This document shows, piece by piece, positions 9,041 to 17,931 of a stretch of 64,000 bases of DNA (positions are counted from its first letter, which is position 1; the number at the start of each line of letters is the position of its first letter). The stretch is taken from NCBI RefSeq assembly GCF_003002875.1, contig NZ_PVTH01000004.1, forward strand, positions 248,001 to 312,000, read 5' to 3'. Position numbers and translations under genes: made by a program. The DNA is from Arcticibacter pallidicorallinus. GTDB taxonomy: Bacteria > Bacteroidota > Bacteroidia > Sphingobacteriales > Sphingobacteriaceae. Under the pieces are notes generated by a model. That model was not told where the DNA came from, did no database searches, and saw only the letters and a program-made list of their open reading frames with translations.

Positions 9041-10038
9041 CTCCATCTTGGAAAGTCATCACCAAATACATCATACCAATACAATGTTGACATGTGATGA
9101 TTATTCGCACTTTCATATTCTCTGGCCTTCCTTGCTGCTGCTGCATGTTCGGTAGCTATTTTACTTATTCGAGATTTTTCATCCCAACTTAAGTTATTTA
9201 GGTCGCCTTGAATTCCCTTTGGATCATAGACTGGATTGTAAATGGTACTGGCCAAATAGGTTAAAATGTCGGCTACCTCTAAATCCACCCAGGCACTGCA
9301 TGACGTTGAATGTGCATAGTAGTTCAAAATTATATTTTCCAAAAGATAAGATGGAATAGTTGTTACATTTCGTCTTTTATTCCAGAATTTTATTATTCTT
9401 ATTACGTTTAGAACATTGCCAGAATTCGCTTGATTTATTTGCGAAAGGCGGTCACGGTCTATCCGGGGGTCTGTTTTTTTCCATTTTCCATAACCATCTG
9501 GGATTAGATAAAATGTTTTCCCACTAGAATCTTCATCAGTTATAAAAGAGGGTACAATATCAAATTTCCAGTCGTATGAACTTAAATCTAAAACGGCCGC
9601 CTCTTGATTACGTTTTATAACTGCATTCCGGTACTGATAGATCTGCGGTAAGTATTTAATAAAACAGTTAATTACCTTGATTGAGTTTAGATTTGATGTG
9701 TAAGGATCACAAAGTTTTACTAAACTTGGAATATTAGGATTTGCTGAGATTGTTGCATGAGTAGATGAATACAGATCATAAGTACTTCCAATTCCCATAA
9801 TACCAATCATCAAGTCAATGTCGTTTAGCGGCCTCGTTTTTGTTTTACGAGCAAAAGACCCATAGTGCAGATGAATACTTGATAGGATCGGAGGAAAGTC
9901 ATCATTATCACGAGATAATGATTGCAATTGATTTATGAGCCAATCTTTACTCTTAATTGCCGTAGACGACTGAGATGAATCAAGGTTAACTTTCTCTTTT
10001 AAAAATTCCTTAAATGCTGTGTTTACATTATTGGCCAT
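9037..10038 (-). CDS. CD-NTase (cGAS/DncV-like nucleotidyltransferase, SMODS type)
   Basis: This 333-residue cytoplasmic enzyme has the catalytic signature of the polymerase-beta nucleotidyltransferase fold: YGSFARKT with Gly60-Ser61, then NDIDLMIGI with Asp73 and Asp75, and a third acid Asp160 in WKFDIVPSF. A helical domain follows (LNVIRIIKFWNKRR, then SYLLENIILNYY). This arrangement is that of SMODS/CD-NTases, which make cyclic di- or trinucleotides in CBASS defence. The product cannot be read from the sequence. Its partner is probably the convergent S-4TM gene. No Cap2/Cap3, HORMA or TRIP13 genes are nearby, so it would be a minimal (type I-like) system. Start: ATG at 10038. Confidence 0.88.
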   Translation of the reverse strand: MANNVNTAFKEFLKEKVNLDSSQSSTAIKSKDWLINQLQSLSRDNDDFPPILSSIHLHYGSFARKTKTRPLNDIDLMIGIMGIGSTYDLYSSTHATISANPNIPSLVKLCDPYTSNLNSIKVINCFIKYLPQIYQYRNAVIKRNQEAAVLDLSSYDWKFDIVPSFITDEDSSGKTFYLIPDGYGKWKKTDPRIDRDRLSQINQANSGNVLNVIRIIKFWNKRRNVTTIPSYLLENIILNYYAHSTSCSAWVDLEVADILTYLASTIYNPVYDPKGIQGDLNNLSWDEKSRISKIATEHAAAARKAREYESANNHHMSTLYWYDVFGDDFPRWS

Positions 10039-10418
10039 ATTCTACGATAACCATGCTAAAATAATGATTCCAAGTAATTTATCATAGTAATCTGAGAAGT
10101 GATAATTTCCCTGTAATACGTACGTTTTCTCCAGTCTCCGCTTATAGCCTACCTAGTGGATAAAAAGAACCTAGGTAGTATTACAAATAGCCTCACAAAA
10201 CGAACGTTTTACCAACATCCTAAACAAAGCAATAGATAGACCTCAAAAAACCGTTATCCAGTATCAAAATCCAGTATCAAATATTTGTCTCTTCAATTTA
10301 AACATTCGTTGACTTTAGGAGACAAATATCCCTTGAGGACGCTCGCGTTGTCACGCTGTACACGAACTATCAGCGGCGTGAATCTGCTGGTTTCATACTT
10401 TTGAGGACTCAAGACGAA
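10039..10418. other. Intergenic region between CD-NTase and sbcC
   Basis: About 380 bp without a gene. It must hold the CD-NTase promoter (minus strand). It contains a nearby direct repeat (CCAGTATCAAA twice near 10258-10280), an 11-bp inverted repeat listed separately, and TTGAGGAC twice (near 10333 and 10402). Base composition changes here from AT-rich (left) to more GC-rich (sbcC, right), so this is the likely right border of the island. No integrase gene or tRNA target is visible. Confidence 0.5.
10281..10329. repeat. 11-bp perfect inverted repeat with 27-bp spacer
   Basis: The arms ATATTTGTCTC (10281-10291) and GAGACAAATAT (10319-10329) are exact reverse complements. There is no T-run after either arm, so it is not a standard terminator. 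It may be a protein-binding site or an island end sequence; the function is unknown. Confidence 0.6.
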
Positions 10419-13400
10419 TCACCCCACAACCTCCCCATAACTCATCACCCTGATCCTACTCACCCCTCCCGGCTGCTTGCTCACTTGAATCTGCGTCCCA
10501 ATCCGCTCTTTCAACGCCTCCACATGCGAGATGATCCCGATCGTCTTCCCGTTCGCCTGCAAGTTCTCCAATGCCGAGATCGCAACATCCAGCGTATCCG
10601 AATCCAGGGTACCAAAGCCTTCATCAATGAACAAAGAATTAATCTGCGTCTTCCGGCTGGCCAGGTCCGACAAACCCAGGGCCAGCGCCAAACTTACCAG
10701 AAAGCTCTCCCCTCCCGACAAGGTCGTCATGGGCCTGACCACATCAGCCTGATAGCCGTCGATGATCTGGATCTCCAGGTCCTTCGAAGGGCTCTTTAGA
10801 ATCCGGTAACGATCCGTCAGCTTCTGCAAATGCAGATTGGCTAACTCCGTCAAACGAGCCAAGGTAAGTCCTTGAGCGAAGTTGCTGAACTTCTTGCCAT
10901 TATCTGAACCAATGAGCGACGATATTTTCTGCCACTTCTGCAGCTCTCCCTGCTGAACGACGACCTGATCGGCAATTTCTCTGAAACGAAGCTTAGTCTC
11001 AAAATCAGACTGCAGCCGGTTTCGAATTCCTCCGATCTCCTGATTCAGGTCCCGCCAGGAGGCGTCCAGAGAACTTAGCTGCTCCTGAAGTTCCTCAGAA
11101 CTCAGTTCCGTAAGAGCCTTCGATCGCTCAAGCTGCAAGTCTGCACGCAACCTCGTTAACAGATGCTCTGCATTGGCGATAGCCGTCTTGATCTCAGCCT
11201 CCAGCGTCGAGATCTCAGCAGCGATACCCTCATCAAGTCTATAGGAACGGAGCTCCGCTATATCGGCAATACCCTGTTCCTGAAGTTTTCCTGTCAGTTC
11301 CGCTGAAAGACGGGACAAATCCTTGCCCGCTTTATCCAGGTCCTGCCTGTCCTTCTGTAATGAAGATTCTAGCGTCAGCAACTGATTCTGCAGCTGATTA
11401 CGCAGTTCCTGCTGCCTCTCCAAAGCTTCACGAAGCTGCTTGAGCTGGTTCCTGAGCTGCTCCCGCTCAAACACAGGATCTTTCTCGCCAAACAGCTCCC
11501 GACGTTCGCCCAGCTCTTCCTGCAAACGCAGATCAGCCTGCTTACGCTCTTTCTCCCGTTGCTGAAGAAGTTCCTGCTTTGCTCCCAGAACCTTTTCCAG
11601 ACTCAGACTCTCTGCGCATAGCTCTTGCTTTCGCAATGTGGCCGAAGCTAACTTCTCATTCGACTGCCGGCATACCAGCAAACGCGCGTTTAACGCGCCG
11701 ATAATCTCTTCCGGAATGTCGGTAATCTGCAAAGATCTTAACACCTCCTGAATCTTATTCTGTAGGTCGCCAATTTCAAGATCTAACTTGCCAATTTCCA
11801 ACCGAACCTTCTCCAGATTTCCGGCCCCGCTGCTTAGTTGTGCCAGCAGCGATTCTTTTCTGGTCTTAGCCTGTTCGATAGTACTGTTCAAATCGACCAG
11901 ATGCAACTCCAGCAGACTGATATCTTTCTGCAGAACACGCAACGCCTGGATCTGAGCCTGCAAGGCTGACAATTCACTTTGCTTCTTAAGAACGATCGCA
12001 TCAATAATGGCGGGCTTCTCGAGGGTCAGTGGAGCGGGTAATTTCCCGTTATTTAAGACGAAGGAACTCTCAACCGCGGCAAGCTTCTCTTCAAGCTCTG
12101 CCGACTGCTTGTGCTGACCCGTGAGTTTCTCTTTCCAGGCACTCAGCTTGATTGCCGAATCCTGAATCTCCCTGGAAAGCTTCTGCAGATAGGCTTCATG
12201 GGCATTCCGCTTCTGTTCTGCTTCCGTGAGTGTCGAGTGATAGTGTTTCTCGACGTAAGGATGTTCTTTTGATCCACAAAGGGGACATTCATGATTTTCC
12301 TGCAGCTGCCCCCTGTCGGCATCGTATTTTTGTATGCGAATCTGTATATCAACCGCTTTCCTGTGATCTTCTAATATGCGTTCGGCTTCCTGTTTTTCCT
12401 CTGTTTGGAGCGCCAGCGCTGCCTCTAGCGCAGCCACCGATTCTTCGTTCCGGATTTGCTCCCGCTTTAAACCATCCATCTGAGCACGGGTCTGTGAATA
12501 GTCCTTAGCTAACTTCGATTGATCCTGACATAGGCTGATCAGGCCAGGAAGCTTGTCTGCCGCCTCTTCCAGGACGTCAAGCGACTTGCCCTCAAACTCC
12601 GTTCGCAGCTTGTCTCGAAGTCGAACCAGTTCTTGCTGCCTAAGCAACAAGCCTGCCTTTGATTTAGCTATTTCTCCTTCGATGGCAAGAAGCGACTTTT
12701 CCTGATCCTTTTGCAGATCGACGACACTTCTTTCTTCGGCTTTTTTATCCCGAAGTGAAAGCCGCGCACGGCCTAATTCCTGCTGATATTGATCGATGCG
12801 AACAATTGCCGCCTCCAGTTCATTTTCTTTGGGCTGACCGACAATCAACTGGTTCAAAGCGCTGATCTCCACCTCAAGCGCAGCAATATTTTGAGCCAAA
12901 GTATCCCGGTCACTGATGGCCTGATCCACATCTTTGAGTGCCGTCTTAGCCCAGCTCTCTGCCCTCTCGAGCTCCTTTCTGAAGCCGTCCAGCTGCGCAT
13001 CTTTCTGGATCACCTTCTCAAAATCTGCCTCCTGTTTCTGCATATCTAGTTCCGCAGAACCAAGCAATTCTTTACCTTCCTCAAAAGCCTGATCTGCCTG
13101 ACGGCTCTTCTCCTGAACCGAGGGAAGAACTTCTTCCTGTTCCCGAATTCTTAATGCAAGTTCCTCGATTCTCCCTTCATGATTCTTGATGTCCTGCAAC
13201 TCCGAACGGTAGGCCATGGCCTTCTGATGCAGCGCCAGCTTCTGGAAGTTCTCCTGATGGAGAATCAACCTCTCCTGCTGTTCACGCAGCAGATTCAGCT
13301 GCCGCTCTTCATCAAGTTTCAGTTTACCTAAAAATCCTAACCAGTTGATTTTATCACGTGTATCCAGAGAGTTATCCCGAACGGCCTTTTCCCGAATACT

Positions 13401-14078
13401 CAGATCCTGCAAAGAAATGTTCAGCTGTGAAACTTCTTCATCGGAAAGGATATCTGCATTATCCAGTTGCTCTCTCAGCCTTTCCAGCTTCTCTCTCTCC
13501 TGCCTTGCCCGGTCAAACACATATCTGGAGATCTCCGAATACACTGCCGTATCGGTGATTTTTTCCAGTAGTTCTGATCGCTCGTTTTCTTTTGATTTCA
13601 AGAACTGCGTAAAGTCTCCCTGCGACAACATCACCGATCGCAGGAACTGATTATAATCGAGTCCGCATAAAGCAACAATCTGCTGCTGCACCTCTGAAAG
13701 AGGATGATTAACCATGATGGCTGAAGTCTCCAGGTCAACCAGCTCCATCCGCTGGGTCTGCAGTGCACCGTCCACTTTACCGTAGCCACGGCGCTGCGAC
13801 CACTTCGCCCGATAGCCTTTGCCCTTGATCTCAAACTCCACCTCTGAAAAAGACTCCGCAGTATGCCTGGTCATACTTTCTGAAACATCTCTGTCGTGTC
13901 GATGAACACGTCCGTAGAGCGCGATGGTAATAGCATCCAGAATGGTCGTCTTACCGGCTCCTGTAGGGCCTGTAATCGCAAATAAACCGCTCTCAGTGAA
14001 AGGACTCTGATCAAAACGGATCTGATGCTCTCCTTTCAGGGAGTTCAGGTTTAGAAAACGTACGCTTAATATCTTCAT
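10419..14078 (-). CDS. sbcC: SbcC, ATPase subunit of the SbcCD DNA nuclease
   Basis: This 1219-residue SMC-like protein works with SbcD to open and cut hairpins and protein-blocked DNA ends. Walker A is GPTGAGKTTILDA near residue 37. Two very long coiled-coil arms (Glu, Gln, Leu and Arg-rich) flank the zinc hook CPLCGS near residue 600. The ABC signature LSGGESFLVSLALALG lies near 1120 and Walker B SLFIDEGFGTLD near 1150. The length is slightly above that of E. coli SbcC (1048). It follows sbcD with 5 bp between them, in one operon. The abrupt rise in GC against the genes on the left shows that it belongs to the chromosomal backbone. Confidence 0.97.
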   Translation of the reverse strand: MKILSVRFLNLNSLKGEHQIRFDQSPFTESGLFAITGPTGAGKTTILDAITIALYGRVHRHDRDVSESMTRHTAESFSEVEFEIKGKGYRAKWSQRRGYGKVDGALQTQRMELVDLETSAIMVNHPLSEVQQQIVALCGLDYNQFLRSVMLSQGDFTQFLKSKENERSELLEKITDTAVYSEISRYVFDRARQEREKLERLREQLDNADILSDEEVSQLNISLQDLSIREKAVRDNSLDTRDKINWLGFLGKLKLDEERQLNLLREQQERLILHQENFQKLALHQKAMAYRSELQDIKNHEGRIEELALRIREQEEVLPSVQEKSRQADQAFEEGKELLGSAELDMQKQEADFEKVIQKDAQLDGFRKELERAESWAKTALKDVDQAISDRDTLAQNIAALEVEISALNQLIVGQPKENELEAAIVRIDQYQQELGRARLSLRDKKAEERSVVDLQKDQEKSLLAIEGEIAKSKAGLLLRQQELVRLRDKLRTEFEGKSLDVLEEAADKLPGLISLCQDQSKLAKDYSQTRAQMDGLKREQIRNEESVAALEAALALQTEEKQEAERILEDHRKAVDIQIRIQKYDADRGQLQENHECPLCGSKEHPYVEKHYHSTLTEAEQKRNAHEAYLQKLSREIQDSAIKLSAWKEKLTGQHKQSAELEEKLAAVESSFVLNNGKLPAPLTLEKPAIIDAIVLKKQSELSALQAQIQALRVLQKDISLLELHLVDLNSTIEQAKTRKESLLAQLSSGAGNLEKVRLEIGKLDLEIGDLQNKIQEVLRSLQITDIPEEIIGALNARLLVCRQSNEKLASATLRKQELCAESLSLEKVLGAKQELLQQREKERKQADLRLQEELGERRELFGEKDPVFEREQLRNQLKQLREALERQQELRNQLQNQLLTLESSLQKDRQDLDKAGKDLSRLSAELTGKLQEQGIADIAELRSYRLDEGIAAEISTLEAEIKTAIANAEHLLTRLRADLQLERSKALTELSSEELQEQLSSLDASWRDLNQEIGGIRNRLQSDFETKLRFREIADQVVVQQGELQKWQKISSLIGSDNGKKFSNFAQGLTLARLTELANLHLQKLTDRYRILKSPSKDLEIQIIDGYQADVVRPMTTLSGGESFLVSLALALGLSDLASRKTQINSLFIDEGFGTLDSDTLDVAISALENLQANGKTIGIISHVEALKERIGTQIQVSKQPGGVSRIRVMSYGEVVG

Positions 14079-14083
14079 ATTGA

Positions 14084-15301
14084 TTAGTCCCTCTGAGCCA
14101 TTTTTTCCAAGATTTCGTCAAATAGCTGCAGTAATTCGCCATGGTCTTCCTCCGGAAGCTCAGATTCACAGCGCTTCAAAAATACCGCCCGGGGTTCCAG
14201 CTCATGCAGGGCTGATTCCAGAATGCTCTGCTCGTTTAAACTCATACTGGCCCTTGTCTTGATCTGCCGCGGAAAGAAGCGTTCGATAAAGGGCTTACCT
14301 TCCTTCAGCTTTTCAAGTTGTTCGTCCAGGTCGTGGATAAACCGGTCGGTCGATATCTGAAGCTCTACCCAGGCGGGCATTTTCAAACCTTTGTCTTCCA
14401 TCGTCCCAAGCTTTAGCCTGATCTCTTCCAGTGTTCCCTTAAGCCTGATCAGCTTCCTGCAACAAGGCACTTTCAGCTCCCTGATCTCCTGCAAGCCTCC
14501 GCCTCCGAATTTCAGAATCAGCACTTGCTTCTCATCATCAGTTTCCGAGAAACTTAAAGGAATAGGTGAGCCAGAATACCGTACATGACTCATTTTATTT
14601 ACAATCTGCGGACGATGGATATGCCCTAAGGCTACATAATTGAATTCTTCAGGAAACTGGTCGCCACAGATCTGCCCCAGATTTCCTACGTGGATTTCTT
14701 TCTCGCTCTCCGAAGTACTGGAGCCGGCAGCAAACAAATGTCCCGTTGCGATGACCGGTATTCCCTCTTCTTTATAGGAGGCAATCTCCGTTTTAAACCT
14801 ATTGTAATGCGCACAAATTCCTTCCTTAATTCTCGATTCCCGGTCTGCCGCTGTCTCCCCGGCTACGGAAAGGCGTACGTCCCGGTCCCTTAAAAAAGGT
14901 ATCGCGCATACCACGAGTTCTACCTTACCCCCGGCATTCTTAACAGGAATAATCTGATGCTTTATATCCTCCGGGACTCCACCAACAACATGTATATTGA
15001 AGAACTTCAGCAGCTCTTTCGGAGCATTCAGTGTGCTGATCGAATCATGATTCCCGCCGATGATGATCACCTCCCGGCAGCATGTTCCCTTTACCCGCCA
15101 CAAAAATTTATAATATTGCTCCAGAGCGACATTCGAAGGGTTACCCGTATCGAAAATATCTCCCGCGATAATCAAAACTTCAATGCAATTGTGGGTCAGC
15201 TCATCAATGAGCCAGTCCAGAAAGAACTGATGCTCCTCTGTTCGCTCACATTGCTCTAACTTTTTACCCAAATGCCAATCGGCTGTATGCAGAACCCTCA
15301 T
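14084..15301 (-). CDS. sbcD: SbcD, nuclease subunit of SbcCD
   Basis: This 405-residue Mre11-type enzyme has the manganese site motifs HTADWHLGK (residues 5-13), AGDIFD near 46, GGNHDS near 82 and GHIHRP near 225. The last third (helical, charged) matches the part that caps the nuclease and binds SbcC. The start ATG at 15301 gives the normal N-terminus MRVLHTADWH. It is the first gene of a two-gene operon with sbcC. The gene upstream on the same strand (GH95) is separated by a Rho-independent terminator, so sbcDC must have its own promoter between 15302 and 15385; I could not define it. Confidence 0.96.
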   Translation of the reverse strand: MRVLHTADWHLGKKLEQCERTEEHQFFLDWLIDELTHNCIEVLIIAGDIFDTGNPSNVALEQYYKFLWRVKGTCCREVIIIGGNHDSISTLNAPKELLKFFNIHVVGGVPEDIKHQIIPVKNAGGKVELVVCAIPFLRDRDVRLSVAGETAADRESRIKEGICAHYNRFKTEIASYKEEGIPVIATGHLFAAGSSTSESEKEIHVGNLGQICGDQFPEEFNYVALGHIHRPQIVNKMSHVRYSGSPIPLSFSETDDEKQVLILKFGGGGLQEIRELKVPCCRKLIRLKGTLEEIRLKLGTMEDKGLKMPAWVELQISTDRFIHDLDEQLEKLKEGKPFIERFFPRQIKTRASMSLNEQSILESALHELEPRAVFLKRCESELPEEDHGELLQLFDEILEKMAQRD

Positions 15302-15385
15302 CTACTACAAATTTCGTTATAAAAACGAAATATTCAGCATCCCTGATACCTCGCAGGAAAGAAAGCCCAGAAAAAGAAACACCAC

Positions 15386-15428
15386 AAAAAAAACCTGCTG
15401 CAAGAACGCGAATGTCAGGCAGCAGGTT
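15386..15428 (-). terminator. Rho-independent terminator after the GH95 gene
   Basis: A perfect 10-bp stem (AACCTGCTGC at 15392-15401 with GCAGCAGGTT at 15419-15428), followed on the minus strand by a run of T (complement of A 15386-15393). It lies 19 bp after the GH95 stop and insulates sbcD. Confidence 0.88.
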
Positions 15429-15447
15429 CATTTTCAGGAAATACTTC

Positions 15448-17931
15448 TTAATTATAAAATGTATATGTACCTCCTGCCTTAGTCTCAAATTCAACCAGCT
15501 TGGTTTCTGGCAGTTTATAACCGTCCAAACTGGCTTTTTCCGATTTTAACGGCGCCTTTATTCCACGTACACGATAAAACAGGTTATTATTTTCTCCCTG
15601 AGCATCAATTAATTTAACATCCCCTTTTAAAGAGACAGCCTGAGCTAAACGGAGTCTGCAATTTCCTCCTAAACCAGATCGGATAGTTACCTTCTTTACA
15701 ACATGATCTTTCCATTCGAGATCTATTTCGAATCCACCTCTAACTTTTAGTCCCGAAACTTTGCCCTGAGGTAATGCCTCAGGTAAAGCGGGCAGTAGAA
15801 AAATATTCCCGTCGTAAGACTGCACCAGCATTTCTGCTATACCGGATGTACATCCAAAGTTGCCGTCAATCTGAAACGGAGGATGAGCATCCAGTAAGTT
15901 CGGATAAGTTCCTCCACCCTGCCCCTTTTCCCCTACCGGTGGACTCAACTGGTCCCGAATCAGCTTGAAGCTCTGATTGCCGTCTAGTAGTCTGGCCCAC
16001 CAGTTAACTTTCCAACCCATCGACCATCCTGTAGACTTATCACCCCGATACTTTAATGAGTTCAGGGCAGCTTCGGTCAGGTCGGGATTGCGGAATGGAG
16101 ATATTTGTCCTGAAGGATATAGGCCATATAAGTGCGAAATATGGCGGTGCTTGTCCGTTGTCTTGTCCATATCTTCCAGCCATTCCTGCAATTGCGTATG
16201 CTGGCCGATCTGCATGGGTGGTAATTTATCCAACGCGACTTTTACCGAATCAGAGAGCTTAGCATCGACCCCTAATATCTTAGTCGCGTCAATAAAGTTA
16301 TTGAATACGTCAAAAATCAATTGATTGTCCATGGTCGTGCCTGCAGAAATCCCTACGCTGCCCGGCAGGTACGAGTTCTCAGGAGACATCGAAGGACTTA
16401 ATACCAACCACTTCCCCGAACGGTCTTTATGGAGGACATCCAGGTAAAACAATGCCTTTCCTTTGAGTACATCATAATATTTTTTCAAGAAATTCTTATT
16501 CCCATTATACAGATAATGCTGCCAGATATGCTGTGTCAACCAGGCTCCTCCCATCGGCCACATGCCGTAATAGCCACCGTCTACAATACCTGTAATACGC
16601 CAGAGATCTGTATTATGGTGCATGTTCCAACCGCGTGCCTTGTACATGCCTTGCGCACTTTCTTTGCCTGTTACCGCCAGGTCTTGTAACATGGCGAATA
16701 AAGGCTCGTGTGTCTCGCTGAGATTCGTTACTTCGGCGGGCCAATAATTCATCTCGGTATTGATATTGACGGTGTACTTACTGTCCCAGGGCGGAGATAG
16801 CTTATCATTCCAGATACCCTGAAGATTGGCGGGTTGCCCTCCCGGCTGTGATGAGCTGATAAGCAGGTAACGACCGAACTGAAAGTACAAGGCCACTAAT
16901 TGTGGATCCTCCGCTTTGGCAAACTGCTGCACGCGTATGTCTGTGGTCTTTGCGGCTTGGGCTGATGTGCCTAAATCCAGTTTAACACGGTTGAATTGTT
17001 GCTGATATTTTTTCGTATGGCTGGCCAGGGCTTGCCTATAATCCACTTTTACCGCCCTGTCAAGTATGTCCTGTGCTTTTTTTTCCGGATCCCCGCTCAG
17101 ATCGTTGTATTTTTTAAAGTTGGTACCGATGGAAACATAGAGAATCACTTCGTCTGCCTGTTGTATCTCTAAATTCTCCTGACCAGTAATCAACCTGCCC
17201 CCCTTTAATACAGGATGCACGATACCTTTAAAATTTACCTTACCCGCCAACCCATCTACTGAACTTCCGGTTCCTCTCATACTTAATTGCCCCTTTCCTC
17301 CACTCACAGAAGCAGATTGATGCGGGGAGCTTAAGCTCAGGCTGAAAGAAATACTCCTTTTCTCTGATGCTGTCAGACGAATAATAAGCACATCATCTGT
17401 GAACGATGTGAATACCTCTCTTTTAAAGGTTGTACCACCCACTTTATACGAGGTGCGGGCTACCGCATCTTCTATATCCAGATCGCGAACGAAATTTGTA
17501 TAATTTGTGTGACCTGGAAAATTCAACCAAAGGCTGCCAAACGTTTGATAAGGCATGCCATAGTGTAAGCCTTCGGGAGCTTTCCTCGGAAATGTTTCAT
17601 TCGATAGCTTCTGCGCTTCTTCCGGCTTTCCGTCTGCCAGAAGCTTACGGATTTCCAGGATCTTGGTGTGTGTATTCTGTGGCACGTTATTGCCGGGCCC
17701 GCCAGCCCATATCGTCTCTTCATTCAGCTGCAATTGCTCTTTGGAAGGATCTCCATAGACCATCGCCCCTAATCTGCTGTTGCCTATCGGCAAAGCCTCG
17801 TTCCATTCAGAAGCCGGTTTATCGTAAAAAAGACGTAAACGCTGTTGCTGCTGTTGTTGCGCTGAGGACTCTGAAGCGGAAATAATTAAGGGTACCGCTG
17901 CCGTTACAAAATACTTGAATAGTGCTTTCAT
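15448..17931 (-). CDS. Glycoside hydrolase family 95 (alpha-L-fucosidase / alpha-L-galactosidase)
   Basis: This 827-residue secreted enzyme has a signal peptide ending near SESSAQ, followed by a run of six or more Gln. The N-terminal beta domain starts with the GH95 block FYDKPASEWNEALPIGNSRL. The (alpha/alpha)6 barrel carries NINTEMNYWPAE, SPSMSPEN with the general-acid Glu, and HPPFQIDGNFG with the catalytic-site Asp (by analogy with the Bifidobacterium AfcA structure). The family removes terminal alpha-1,2-L-fucose or L-galactose, sugars found on xyloglucan and pectin side chains. Its ATG overlaps the PL1 stop by 4 bp, so the two are co-translated. Which sugar it takes cannot be read from the sequence. 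Confidence 0.93.
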   Translation of the reverse strand: MKALFKYFVTAAVPLIISASESSAQQQQQQRLRLFYDKPASEWNEALPIGNSRLGAMVYGDPSKEQLQLNEETIWAGGPGNNVPQNTHTKILEIRKLLADGKPEEAQKLSNETFPRKAPEGLHYGMPYQTFGSLWLNFPGHTNYTNFVRDLDIEDAVARTSYKVGGTTFKREVFTSFTDDVLIIRLTASEKRSISFSLSLSSPHQSASVSGGKGQLSMRGTGSSVDGLAGKVNFKGIVHPVLKGGRLITGQENLEIQQADEVILYVSIGTNFKKYNDLSGDPEKKAQDILDRAVKVDYRQALASHTKKYQQQFNRVKLDLGTSAQAAKTTDIRVQQFAKAEDPQLVALYFQFGRYLLISSSQPGGQPANLQGIWNDKLSPPWDSKYTVNINTEMNYWPAEVTNLSETHEPLFAMLQDLAVTGKESAQGMYKARGWNMHHNTDLWRITGIVDGGYYGMWPMGGAWLTQHIWQHYLYNGNKNFLKKYYDVLKGKALFYLDVLHKDRSGKWLVLSPSMSPENSYLPGSVGISAGTTMDNQLIFDVFNNFIDATKILGVDAKLSDSVKVALDKLPPMQIGQHTQLQEWLEDMDKTTDKHRHISHLYGLYPSGQISPFRNPDLTEAALNSLKYRGDKSTGWSMGWKVNWWARLLDGNQSFKLIRDQLSPPVGEKGQGGGTYPNLLDAHPPFQIDGNFGCTSGIAEMLVQSYDGNIFLLPALPEALPQGKVSGLKVRGGFEIDLEWKDHVVKKVTIRSGLGGNCRLRLAQAVSLKGDVKLIDAQGENNNLFYRVRGIKAPLKSEKASLDGYKLPETKLVEFETKAGGTYTFYN

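Noticed and set aside
10401-10799. A 132-codon frame antisense to the sbcC end
   Set aside because: Arg/Pro/His-rich translation typical of a shadow frame; sbcC motifs (signature, Walker B) occupy the other strand.
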